64,000 bases of DNA from Symbiodinium natans (lineage: Eukaryota > Sar > Dinophyceae > Suessiales > Symbiodiniaceae), in assembly GCA_905221605.1 (NCBI GenBank), contig CAJNDS010002074.1:1-64000 (forward strand), written 5' to 3'. Below the pieces are notes generated by a model. That model saw only the letters and a program-made list of their open reading frames with translations. It did no database searches and was not told the DNA's origin. The translations under genes were made by a program, and so were the position numbers. Below, piece by piece: positions 32,618 through 43,859 of the stretch (positions within the stretch are counted from its first letter, which is position 1; every line of letters starts with the position of its first letter).

Positions 32618-33695
32618 TGGGTCTCTGAGCCCCCTGCCCCAACGAACACGGATCCGAAGCGTTGCTCATTGTGCCAGAGCCGGGGAAAGCAGGTCCTCAC
32701 AGAGAGGTCCTCGGCCTTCCCTGCGAGTTGGCCCCGGCAGATGGGATCTGCCAGGCGCAGAGCCAGGGAACGGGAGGCACGCCGTGACGTGAAGGCTGCG
32801 ACGCTTTCATCAGGCTCTCGACTTCGCGGCCACAAGGGCTCTGCCATCAATGCTGGGCCATACCGGAGCACGTGATGAGCGGAGGGTACCAGTTGCACGC
32901 GGCCGCGGTGCAGCAAGTGGCGCCGTGCAGAGGCTTCGATGTTCGCCCCAAGGACCTGGGGGGTTTACGAAACTCGGGGGTATCCCTAATATACCCCCCC
33001 AAGTACTATAATCCTGATTCTAGGAACCCCAAAAAGGGTACCCCCCCCCCCCCTATTCTCGGAAACTCCCACCTCGTCGTCAAGCTTGAGCATCTTGGCC
33101 AAGCCCAGTGCCTCCCGACCATTCTTGTTCACCAAGACGCTGGAATGGAAGCCTGTCTCCAAGATCTGGCGCTTTGGTCCTGCACCCCAAGAGCCCAAGA
33201 CCCCTTTTAAGTAAGGAAGATACCTTAAGTCATGTTACGGATCCCTGTGTACTTTAAGGTATGCTGGGCGCTTTGGTCCTGCATGTCCCACATGGGGGTT
33301 TCCGAACATAGGGGTATCCTTGTTGGAGGTCCCTTTAAGGGGTACAAAAGGGGTAAAGCTGCTCTGTGTCCTCTTGTGGTGCAGACAAGGCCGCCAAGCC
33401 GATCGGACTCCTCGAGCTAACGAGGTCATGCTGTGGGCAAACTATCTAAACGCTAATCCCCTCACCAAAACATGTTATGACAAGAATATTATGTACCCCC
33501 GAACGCTTTATTATGAGAATACTAAATACCCCAATATACTGTAATATCACACTGTACTGGGAGCATTTGATATGGGGGGGTAGGGGGGGGGTTAACCATT
33601 CGGCGGAAGGGATTCCCCACAAGCCTCCAGGAGCGTAATCTGCGCATGGGGAAGCTGTCTTTGCAGCAGCCGTGCTGACACCAATCCGGCGATGC
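32618..33695 (-). CDS. Protoporphyrinogen oxidase, N-terminal half
   Basis: Four exons read as protoporphyrinogen IX oxidase, the FAD enzyme that makes protoporphyrin IX in the last shared step of heme and chlorophyll synthesis (in algae usually plastidial). 33695-33616 encodes GIAGLVSARLLQRQLP and ITLLEACG, the Rossmann FAD-binding start. 33410-33359 gives ESDRLGGLVCTTRG, equivalent to the RLGGWI block. 33179-33073 gives ETGFHSSVLVNKNG and LGLAKMLKLDDE. 32955-32618 gives EPDESVAAFTSRR, CRGQLAG and LSVRTCFPRL, all characteristic of this family. Phases 0, 1, 0 are consistent; the first donor is GA. The first strand of the FAD domain and everything after about residue 230 were not found, although 400 bp of room remains before a telomeric block, so the gene may be truncated. 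Confidence 0.85.
32956..33072 (-). mobile_element. Family A introner forming a PPOX intron
   Basis: 117 bp intron, GTGGGAG to CCCCAG, phase 0, flanked by AGGT on both sides (minus strand), with GGGGGGTTTACGAAACTCGG and CTATTCTCGGAAACTCCC ends. Excision joins KLDDE to VLGANIEAS, matching the family's LGL-DSEVL stretch. Confidence 0.9.
33180..33358 (-). mobile_element. Two introners side by side in one PPOX intron
   Basis: The 179 bp intron holds a short family A copy (33294-33356) and a family B copy (33185-33266). The family B copy is flanked by a perfect 17 bp direct repeat (33168-33184 and 33267-33283) that contains the acceptor AG and the first exon bases, so the insertion duplicated the old acceptor. 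Confidence 0.75.
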
Positions 33696-33759
33696 CTGGA
33701 TACTGGCCCTCTCAGCTCCCCACCCGCACTTGAAGGTTCATGGTACCTATTAACCAATT

Positions 33760-34717
33760 AGAACTCTACTTGTAACCAAATTAAGGGCACTTAAGGGGCT
33801 TTGTTGCCACCCTTAGAGATTAATGACTTTACAAGCATGACTTGTGGTTAGTGCTATTCTTAAGTCAGTATATAAACTTGTGAGCTGACTTTTGGTTCTG
33901 GCATCACTTTGGGGGTTTCGGTTTTGCTTCAGGATTTGTAGGTTGAGGACATCGTCTAATGGTCCATGATGGTATGAGCCCTCCATCAGCCTCAACAAAC
34001 CCGAGCAGGGAACAAGCTGTAATGTCCAGACTTCACAGCCGAATGTATCTCCAGAGCCGAAACAACTCAAGCGCCATGATTCCCCGCTTCATGTACTCTC
34101 TGAACGACTAGAAGCACTGGCAGTCCGAAAGGCAGGGTGGATCCGAGCCATGCATGTTTGCATTCTAATTCGAAGCATCGGGCCTCCACCAAGCACGCAG
34201 AACTTTGGCACGTCTGCAGCCATCGGTTGAACGTGCTTTGCAAGACCATGCCGAGGGTTCTGCGTCTAGTATACTGCAGGTGAGTCTTCTTGCGCAGGCA
34301 ACGCCATATCCTAGTGGAGTTCTGAATACAACCCGCCAGCAACTTCACAACTGCACTTGCACTACCAGCACATGCTGACTCTTCGAAAGCTGTCGATAAG
34401 GGCGCATAGTCCACAAGACCCAGATGAAACATCGCATGCAAAACATACAGAATGCTGCCTCTGCTGCTTACAGCTGCGGTACGAGTATTGTGATGGATCA
34501 CGCTCTCTGCTGCCTGCATGACAGTCTGGCAGGTTCTTGTTGGGTATCCAGCATGACTGCTCCTGCAATGAGTGCATGCTTGTCGGTCAGATTTGCGCGA
34601 TATCACGCTCATGGTCCATTGCCACCAGCATTTTCATGCAATGCAAGCATGGTACATGCTAGTATAGGTACATGTGCATGCATGGTCATACATGTATCTA
34701 CATATATATATATCACG

Positions 34718-34720
<3 letters not shown>
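33760..34720. other. No supported gene
   Basis: A 181-codon minus-strand frame (34612-34067) lacks recognisable motifs and paired splice sites. It might be coding but I cannot support it. Confidence 0.4.
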
Positions 34721-35539
<819 letters not shown>

Positions 35540-36170
35540 AACTTAAGAGATCTATGAGTCCTATGTCTACTCCATTGATGTTTCAGATCTGATGACATTC
35601 GCTGCATTGACGTTCGTTGAGCAAAGGAAGAACGACCAAATTATGGTGTAGCATTGCGGAAGTTAAGGAGGACGGATTGTCGGAGTACACGCAGATTTGG
35701 CCCAATCCAAGACATTCACACTGCGCCCCGAACATTGGTATAACTAGTCCTACGCAATCGCGACCCGCTGGCTGGAACACCATTTGTCTCCGGGTCAGCC
35801 CGGCGGAAGCAGGCTTCGAAGGCAAGCACTTCGACCTGGACACAAGCTGCTTGCTCGACACGCTGGCTGCATGGGGGCTGTGGCAGCTCCCATGGTGATG
35901 CCCTGAGGCATCCAAAAGCCCTAGAGACCCCAGAAAACACCACAAGAACACCCCTAAGGGTCAAGACCGGTCGATTACACTTGAGATCGGGGCAGGGATA
36001 GCTACAGACAATGCTTCTTCGTGCGCAACTCCCAATCCCCTTGAAGAAGCAACGTGGGGCCATGATGGGGCGAGGTGCTGAGTGGGGTGGGTGACCCAAA
36101 CAATAATTGAAATCAACCTTTTGGGTGGGCCACGGCCCCCCCACCCCACCCCCTGCGCACCTTTAACTAT
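35540..36170. other. No supported gene
   Basis: Open frames on both strands between the microsatellite and 36170 compete, and none has splice support. Confidence 0.4.
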
Positions 36171-36174
36171 TGAG

Positions 36175-36419
36175 TCAACCAGGTGAGGACTCAAGCCACT
36201 AATTGCTTAAGAACCCCGAAAAAAACCTTCCTTTTTCAGGGAAATATAGGGATCATAATATTCTATTCTTTTGGGGCTCTTCAGCACATAGTAGCAAGGC
36301 CATCTGTGGACCACCAAGACAGTTTGCAACGATGCAGAGTTTGAAGGAGCTTGCTTTCGTGAATTGCTGAGGCGCCAGCGGCGGACTGTGGCGAGCTCCT
36401 GCTTCAGCTTCTCTGTCTG
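36175..36419 (-). CDS. C-terminal exons of an unidentified gene
   Basis: The exon from an acceptor near 36419 to 36288 encodes a basic helix-like stretch (TEKLKQELATVRRWRLSNSR). It joins 36198-36175 (7 codons plus stop) in phase 0 over an 89 bp GT-AG intron formed by a family E introner. Confidence 0.45.
36199..36287 (-). mobile_element. Family E introner forming an intron
   Basis: Inverted ends TTGCTTAAGAACCCCGAAAA and TTTTGGGGCTCTTCAGCA at 36203-36287; GT lies at one edge and AG a few bases beyond the other. Confidence 0.6.
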
Positions 36420-36641
36420 CACACGGCACCTAACACGGCAGAGCAACTTAACAATGACATGAAGTTCAAACAGAATCGGTCAGGTTCATTGGGTGGCGAA
36501 TGGCGGGATGATGATGGCTGCTTTCGCATGAGTGTCTGAGATCCTCTGAGAAGCGATTTTTGAGCTCCCAGCTCTCGTGCTCGCTCCGATCCCTGCAGCG
36601 TGGCAACATCATGTCACAAGTCTAGGTTTGTGCTGCAGCTG

Positions 36642-36903
36642 TCAGCGGGTGATTTGCAGGGGGTGTTGGGGCGAAGGCAACCCGTGCTCGAGTGCTAAAT
36701 CTTCCAAGTAGGTGAACATTTCGCCTTTCTGGGCATCCCTGACCTGCCTCTTCAATCTGCTCACTGAGGCCAGCCTTTCACATCTTTCACTTGTCTTCGA
36801 CACGGGAGCTTTGCAGTAGTGTGCCGATGGTTCAGGCCATGAGCCAAGAAAATGGAGGGTCGCGCTGGCACTGCCCAAGAGTGCCTGTGCAGCACAACGT
36901 TCC
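36642..36903 (-). CDS. C-terminal exon of a probable coiled-coil protein
   Basis: The minus strand reads 87 codons to a stop at 36642 after an AG acceptor near 36904. The peptide is rich in Arg/Glu/Leu heptad-like stretches (ERLASVSRLKRQVRDAQKGE, then MFTYLEDLALEHGL). No family recognised. Confidence 0.4.
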
Positions 36904-36999
36904 TTCAGCCGCTCACGCAGGTCTGCGCCTGACCGACAAGTATTTGCAGCCGGTGCAAAGGCTGCTGGAGTGCTATAGATTGGCCTCTGGTCCGGCTAA

Positions 37000-39500
37000 C
37001 ATGCAGTGCAAGCACTTCGACTGCTTCCATGATGTTGAAATCCTGTCACTGCGCTGGGAACGCCGGCAAATGCCAGCAACGAATGCTAAGCTCAGATGTG
37101 AAAACATGACGAACACGATTTATCACGGCAGCGGAGGTGAATGCACTCCAATTAGTAGTACCACCCCAGGGCGCGAGGCAGGGCCCCACCAGATCCCAAC
37201 AGAACACCGAAGCTCACCCCACAAATAAATGGCACGTGTCGAGTGTCAGTTTTGTGTCGATCCTTGGAGCACCCACCAATACCGATAACTACGAAAGTAC
37301 GAAAGAGTTCTAAGTTCTAGGGGAAAAGGCCCCGCATTGGGCAAGCAAAAATGGCCTGTGCGCATTGCCAGCTGTCGGCCCTGCGTAAGTGTAGCAGCAG
37401 CCACCTGGCGAGCAGCCAGCAACGTTTGTGACAGTGTTGGACGTCCCCTTGTAACCTTTGACACAGCAGAATCGCCAGCAAGGAAGGTGTGAATAGGAGT
37501 GTCTCACCGAAACATCTTCCGCGACGAGGGCACATGAGCGGTGAAACCAGAACCCATCAGAAGCTAGAGCAGTGAGGAGTGAGTAGCCATTCAGCCTCAC
37601 ACTTTGCCCGCGCTTGCAGAAGATGGGCATCAGCAGCCTGGCTATGTGCTTGAATTGCGGTAAGTGTCGGGGACACAGACACAGCAATCACACTGCAACG
37701 TACTCACACACTCACATCGAACATGCAAACCGTCAGGAACTCATCTCGATTGCTTCCAAGTTCAGCCTCACTCTCAAGAAGTGCTTCCCGGGCTCGTGCT
37801 TGCATCACCTTCACCATCGGAGTTGATTTTAGAGAGTCCGCCAGGCATCGCTAGAGTTTAGAGTTGGCCAGCCAATCCCGATCAACTCAGCTTTGCCAAA
37901 GGGTGCGTGATCTGGAAATTCGTATAGCATCTCAGAGCCAGGACCGTCATCTTCCTCTACTAAAAGGGACGGGGATGCATCACAGAATCTCGCTCACACC
38001 AGGTCACCACCTACGCCACGCGGACGCGAACCGTTGCTGCCTTCTTCTGCGCTTCCTCCGCGCTCACCGTGCGCTGCAGCCGGTGGACCTGCTCCCAGGC
38101 GTAGGCGTAGCTCCTTGGGATCCACGTTGCAAGAAAATCCCAAGCCGCCCCCCTTGAGCCGCGCCGCGACGGGGGGGGGGGGGGGGGGGAGTTGGGGGGG
38201 CATTGACTCAACGCCTCGCCCCTCTCTCGGCCTGCACGTCTCATTCTTTCTCTCTTTTTTGGCAGACTTCTCCTTTACTCACATTCTGTTTCCCTTTAAT
38301 GCTCGGCTCGGGTCTCTCTCGAACTGTCGTGGCTATTATTTCAATACCGGACTGCAACGGCCATTCTCGCAACGCTGGCCTAAGATCACCCTACACCCGC
38401 CCAAAGCGCAACGAGGGACACAGCAGGTGTAGGAGAAGCAGCTGCTACCAGAACACGTCCCGTTGTTGCTTGACACAAGCAAAGCTGCTGTTGCCATTTT
38501 ACAGGCAAGTAAAGGACAGAGAGTCAGAGTCCATACAGCCGTATGTGCAGCACCAATGGCTGGCAAACACCTGTGCTCAGCTCCCTGCGCAACGAGCTCT
38601 TCAGCTCTGGCATGCTCCATTTCCATCATCGACCTCTGCCAGAAAACCATATGAAGTAGGGTATATATTTCTTGTACCCCCAAAAGGACACCAGGTATAT
38701 ACACTCACCAATATTAGCAAGGAACCTTATATACACTCACCAAAAACAGAAATATAAACCCTGCTTCATATCTGCTCAGGGTTGTGCAGGGAAACTGTCA
38801 TCATGTAGCTCTGGGTCAGTGGCATCTGTGCATGGCTCTCAAGCTTGCAACCTTGCAGCCATGCTTGTGTCTTGTCAATGGGTTCTGTGCGGCACACATG
38901 CAAGCATCAGCTCTAGTAATTGGCGAAGGCACCAAAGGCCCTGGCCTTCCCCAATCTGCTTGAGGCTTGAAGCGGCGACCTGGACAGGACTTATGAACAG
39001 CACCAACGCTGTATTGCAGGCATTTGCAGGTTTGCTCTATGCAAACCCCGTGCAGTGCAGAGACAATGCCGTGATTCTGGTATGGTGTGGAGAGCCACTG
39101 CCTGCGCAGATGCTGCCTCCTTGGTAAGGAAGGCAGGCTCACCAGACTGACAAGGCCACGAGACCAACGAAAGCTTGGGGCAACACACCCGAACCGCATT
39201 GCACAACAGACCTCACCACCGGACTCCCCAGCACACTGCTGCCCACGCGCCCCCTACCCCGCTGCACCAGAACACACCGTTGGGGTGTCACCCCCACTAC
39301 CTACCGCGCCCGCTGCACCTGGAGCAAAGCCTACCGCCACATCGCCAGGAAGCTTCCGTCGCTCCTTTACCACATCACCACGCCTCCCTCCCCCACGCCC
39401 CTCCACCCTCCCCCCTCTTCCCCCCCGCAGCACCTCAACTACATCGCAAACATCACCGCACCACCACACCACCGTCCCACACCGGCACGATGCCTTCAGC
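37000..39500. other. Sparse stretch, few exon candidates
   Basis: One credible minus-strand exon ends at 38011 and contains WIPRSYAYAWEQVHRLQRTV, with a possible GTGAGC donor. A G19 run lies at 38171-38189. From 38660 to 38760 a TATACACTCACC motif is repeated. Nothing else could be supported. Confidence 0.3.
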
Positions 39501-39508
39501 ACCCACCA

Positions 39509-39543
39509 TCAGCAGCAGCAGCAGCAGCAGCCGCGGCGGCGGC

Positions 39544-39602
<59 letters not shown>

Positions 39603-39693
39603 CAGCAGCAGCAGCAGGAGCAGCAGCAGCAGCAGGAGCAGCAGCAGCAGCAGCAGGAGCAGCAGCAGCAGCAGCCGCGGCGGCGGCGGCGGC

Positions 39694-39783
<90 letters not shown>
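39509..39783 (+). repeat. CAG/AGC trinucleotide tract with CGG and AGG interruptions
   Basis: About 275 bases of AGC repeat, interrupted by CGG blocks (39530-39545, 39675-39695) and by isolated AGG units. One plus-strand frame reads poly-Gln and stays open to 39833, but the flanks are Pro/His/Thr low-complexity and no splice support exists, so it is annotated as repeat only. Confidence 0.95.
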
Positions 39784-39784
<1 letters not shown>

Positions 39785-39883
39785 CAACAATCCATCATGC
39801 CCCTGCCACGTCAGCACCATCAGACTAAGATGAAAGAACATGTAGAACACCAGGATGCAAGCTTGCTTCCAATGGTAAGATCG

Positions 39884-40215
39884 CAAACGCCCTAAACCCT
39901 CAAGACCTTAAAGCCCTCAATGCTTTCAAAGCTCAATGCCCCACAACGCCCCAACACCCTCAAACCCTACATGCCCTAAACCCTGAAAACCCGAAAGCCC
40001 CAAAGACACCAACCCTCGATAAGCTAAACCCTCGAAACCCTGAAGCCATCAATGCCCTAAAACCCTTAGTATTTCAAACGTAGACTACCTTTAACCCTCA
40101 ATACCCTAACGCCCTGGAGACCCTCAGCCTTCAATACCGTAAGGCCAACAAAAACCCCAAGCCCCTAAATGCCCTAAACCCTGGATACCCTACAACCCTA
40201 AAGCCCCTCAACGGC
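39884..40215 (-). repeat. Decayed telomere-like tract
   Basis: About 330 bases in which CCCTAAA, CCCTCAA, CCCTGAA and AACCCT-type words recur every 7-15 bases without perfect register, as expected of an old telomeric array broken by point changes and insertions. Confidence 0.7.
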
Positions 40216-40455
40216 CCACAGAGTTGCGGACCTTGTCCGACCCTACAGTACTTGCTTAAGCAAGACTAAACTCAAGCCTCGCTCTGCTAGCTCTTGTGAC
40301 TTGCAAACTTTGTGGCTTATGCGGATGATGATATGGCAAGTGTGAAAGCCAATGTGAGAGGCATGCGAACTTGGCAAGGAAGCATCTCGATGCAAAAATC
40401 TTGAGTCCCTTGCCCCAAGCGAGATGTTGATTTTGTTGACTGCTATGATTTTGTG

Positions 40456-40460
40456 GCTGA

Positions 40461-40494
<34 letters not shown>

Positions 40495-40515
40495 GGTGGG
40501 TGGTGGTGGGTGGTG
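40456..40515 (+). repeat. GAT then GGT trinucleotide microsatellite
   Basis: About six GAT units followed by about ten GGT/GGGT units. Confidence 0.9.
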
Positions 40516-40599
40516 GTTTGAAGATGCAATTAGATGATTCTGATGGTGTAAACTGTGCAGATCATGACCGCAAATGATGCGAATCAGTGAATGACGAAG

Positions 40600-41650
40600 G
40601 CTGACTCAAACTGCACACGAAACCATCAAAATAGATCCCCACCCCCGCCACACCCATGCTTGCCAAGAATACACATGGGTACTATCAATACAGTATTGAC
40701 CACCGTCAGCGCTCCTCCCGACCTCCCCCACGGCCCGCCCCGCCACCCCCATGCAGTGCGCAGCTTTCCGGAAGTTGCCTGGCCCTGTCAAACTAGCTTT
40801 CGTGACAAGCTTCGCTCTGCAGTTCGGAGGTTTGCGCGTGAAGCTCACGCAGCCCAGCTGCCTTGCCATTTCAGCATCGTGAACTATCTGCACACTTGAC
40901 CTTCCCTCCCTCTTGCTTCATCCTACTGCTTGCAAAGAGAGCCTCCTCAACCTACGGCAAGCCCAGACAGGAAACGGTCTGTTCTCATTACGTTCGTTTC
41001 ATTACAGCTGGAACCATTTCCACTCACCCTCCGGCAACAGACTACCACCATTTGCCATCGCATTCTCAGCACCTGCAGGGCATCGCCACGCCATTGTGCC
41101 GCCGCCAGCCCACGGCGTGACATGGAAGCAGCTCCTGATTATGTTGTTCAGAGATAAGCTGCGCGGGAGCTACTATTGCTGGTCAACAGACCATGCAGTC
41201 AAAGGGCTCAATTCGGCATCCATTTCGGTGATCTGTCCTTGCAGCGCTCACGGATGCTCACGGAGTTCAAGTCGTGGGCAGGGGAGAAGAAGTTGGTTGG
41301 GCAGGGGAGAGAAGTTGGTTGGACTGGATGGATGCATTCACACTTTTCATCCGCACTTGATGGCCGGATGGTCCCGGATGTCCTCGAAGGCTGCGTGCCG
41401 CTTCGCAACTTTGCTTCAGGAGCCAGGATTCCGTGAGCAGGTCCTGGCAGTCCAGGGCCCTGAATGGACATCGGAGACCATCACCAAACGCTCCGAATCC
41501 AAATCCAAGTTTGAATGGCATGTTGTGGCAACCGTGGCAACCCTTGTGGTGTCCCGAGCCAGACTTTCTTCAGCTGATTTTAGCTCAAGGAGCTCATGGC
41601 CTGAGCTGTTGAGCAATGCCGGAAGGCAAGTGAAGCCCGACCCTTGCACA
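40600..41650. other. Exon candidates without a resolved model
   Basis: Minus-strand frames near 41425-41650 (LLNSSGHELLELKSAEESLA) and 41270-41460 (CQDLLTESWLLKQSCEAARS) look coding but lie in different frames and I could not fix the intron between them. Confidence 0.3.
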
Positions 41651-41656
41651 GCCACG

Positions 41657-41693
41657 GTTTAGGGTTTAGGGTTTAGGGTTTAGGGTTTAGGGT
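41657..41693 (+). repeat. Interstitial telomeric repeat
   Basis: Five perfect TTTAGGG units, plus orientation. Confidence 0.95.
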
Positions 41694-41927
41694 GGAATAG
41701 AGTGGAAACCCAAGTAACTGCCAGGTCGCTGCATGCCTCCTCATCTTCGCACTCACGCGACCATTCAGCCTTGCTCTATCGGTTGCTCGCTGGATGGAGG
41801 GAGGGACAACGCTGAACTCATGCGCTGGACCAAACACCACTAAACTTGCCAACAGAGAAGCTTCTCTTGAAACTGAGGAGCCCACCGTGAACTCTTCACA
41901 CTCAGTGCGAAAGAGGGCTACAGCCTT

Positions 41928-42631
41928 TCAGGGTGAAGTACAGGCTTGTTTTGGAGGTTTTGGGAAGTGATGATGTTGATCCCCTTGCTGTTCAAGGCCA
42001 TCCTTTTGGGCTTTATCACCCTTTTGCCTAGCAGCCCTTGGCACTTGCAGGTAAGTCCCAGCAGCTGAGAACGTTTCGAAACCCGCCGACCCACCTCGTG
42101 GCATGCTGCGGTCTCCATGGCCAGGTTGCGTCTGTCTGCACGGGCGGAGAGCACGGCCTAGGCTCGACTTGTGCAAACCACGACGCTTTAAGCAATCTGT
42201 TGCCCTACGCTGCAATTCTCGAACCTGGTACACAAGAATGTACAACACACCCACAAATACGCGTGGCAGCGATGCCTCATCACTGCTTGCTTGCGCTTCT
42301 TGCCCGGTCACCGACTCGTCCGTTGCCAGCTGTGCCACCTGCACATTGCGAGCTGTACGCTGGACACTGCACCGACCTGTTTCCATCCTTTGGCCAATAG
42401 GTGCGGTCTGCGAGACATGTGCACGGTCCTTGATTGAGTGCACCACAACTCTGACATACTCTGACATATGTAAGTTGTCATGTAGTTTCAGAATTTCATC
42501 TCTTGAAACATTGAAGCCATGGAAAAGTCCGTTCTGTGAAGTGCCTCGATGCGCTGCTCTTGCCGCGCAGATTGCACAGACCACAGCAATGAATCGTGCT
42601 CCTCTAGCAGCTGTCTGCACATCGCCGCTCT
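41928..42631 (-). CDS. Unidentified protein, 234-codon terminal exon
   Basis: After the acceptor TGTGTCTGCAG at 42632 the minus strand is open for 233 codons to a stop at 41928. The composition is ordinary, with a hydrophobic start (FIAVVCAICAARAAHR), a charged middle (SRDEILKLHDNLHMSEYVRV) and a second hydrophobic patch (VFVGVLYILVYQVREL). An upstream exon near 42650-42770 (KTAAQEAQLNLTRTSATRSC) probably belongs to it. No family recognised. A competing 303-codon plus-strand frame overlaps it and was rejected. Confidence 0.45.
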
Positions 42632-43289
42632 CTGCAGACACAGGAGCCTTTCACATGTGCGTGATTCTGCAGTCCTCCGCGATGCAAGACCTTGTGGCGC
42701 TTGTACGTGTGAGATTCAGCTGGGCCTCCTGTGCAGCAGTCTTGCAAAGCAGATCAGAATCTAGAGGTTGCGTCGAAGAACCAAGGCAACCCAAACTCGT
42801 GCCTGCACCTCAAGCTGACCCCATCCAACCGCGCCCAGCAGATCCACCGACACTTGGCCAAAAGCGGCGCAGTCCTGAGATTTCGACAGCACTTGCAATG
42901 GTTGTCAGGGACCAAGGGCATGTCTTGCAGATTCCATGTCCTCAGCCGTCTCGATTAGTCGCAGTGCTTCGCCGCGTCGCTCCTGCAGTCCCAGGATTCA
43001 GTGCGAGCATGTAATGCCACCATGCTCATTCAAATGTGACGGTCCTTCTCGGACTGACGCAGTGCTCGGATGTCTCCTAAGCGAAGAGGACACCCAAAGC
43101 AGTACAAACAAGGCAACTAAATGGTCACGGGAGTGCTCTGTTGCTCAAGGGACAAACTGCCAGCATCTTTCTTGCATGAACTTGAGAGCAGGGCGAGAAA
43201 AAGCCAGGGCCCCGAAGGCGAAGCGCTCTGTTTTTTGCAGGCAGCACGGTCGGCAGCCCATGTTTGCAGTATCGCGATCACGTTAAAAC

Positions 43290-43450
43290 ACAAGCTGCAC
43301 ATGGGAGGGCACCACCCCCCCACCGATGTCCCGGGATTACGCAGGCAAAGGCCCTCCACCCGCCCCCGTCCGTGTGACCTTGAATCCCTGACATATCAGG
43401 CCAAAGGTCACCCAAGCTATTTCTGTCCCAAGACAAGAAGGTTGTAAAAA
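43290..43450. repeat. Dispersed repeat copy (second copy near 59090-59215)
   Basis: Shares an ordered set of words with 59090-59215: C/G-rich start, ATCCCTGAxATATCAGG, CAAG-CTATTT, a CCCCAAA-like stretch and AAGAAGGTTGT. Function unknown. Confidence 0.5.
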
Positions 43451-43859
43451 AAAACTCCTGTGACCTCCATGAGGAGCTTGCGTGACTACGAGTCTTTCGG
43501 ACTAGTTTGTCCGTGGGGCTCATGCGACTATCAGCAGAGGCCAACACTCCACCGCATGCAGATTGGGCTCCTAGCAAGTCTTAGTCCTAGACCAGATGTC
43601 TTGGCACTGGGTTGCCCTTGCAGACCCTTGGACCACTTGGTGTGCCTGCAAGCTCCTTGTGCCGACGAGGTTCTCAGGAGGTGGCGGTTCTCGTCGTGCA
43701 GGCTTTCCAGCTCTCCTGAAGACTTCGCTAAATTTCCCAAGACCAGTGGGCAGTCGAAACTAGAGTTGACCACAAGACAGAATGCAATATGACATATTGC
43801 AATAATGCGATCTGTATTGACTATATATATATATATGGTACCCCCCCCCCCATGGACCT

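Noticed and set aside
34067-34612. 181-codon minus-strand gene
   Set aside because: Right strand but no motif, no splice support and average composition; not distinguishable from chance.
39087-39886. Poly-Gln, poly-Ser, poly-Ala, poly-Leu and poly-Cys frames
   Set aside because: All are translations of the AGC repeat in different frames; flanks are low-complexity and lie on the strand opposite to the supported genes.
42103-43014. 303-codon plus-strand frame
   Set aside because: Cys/Ser/Arg-rich composition typical of an antisense shadow; the minus-strand frame has an acceptor, normal composition and agrees with the strand of all other genes.
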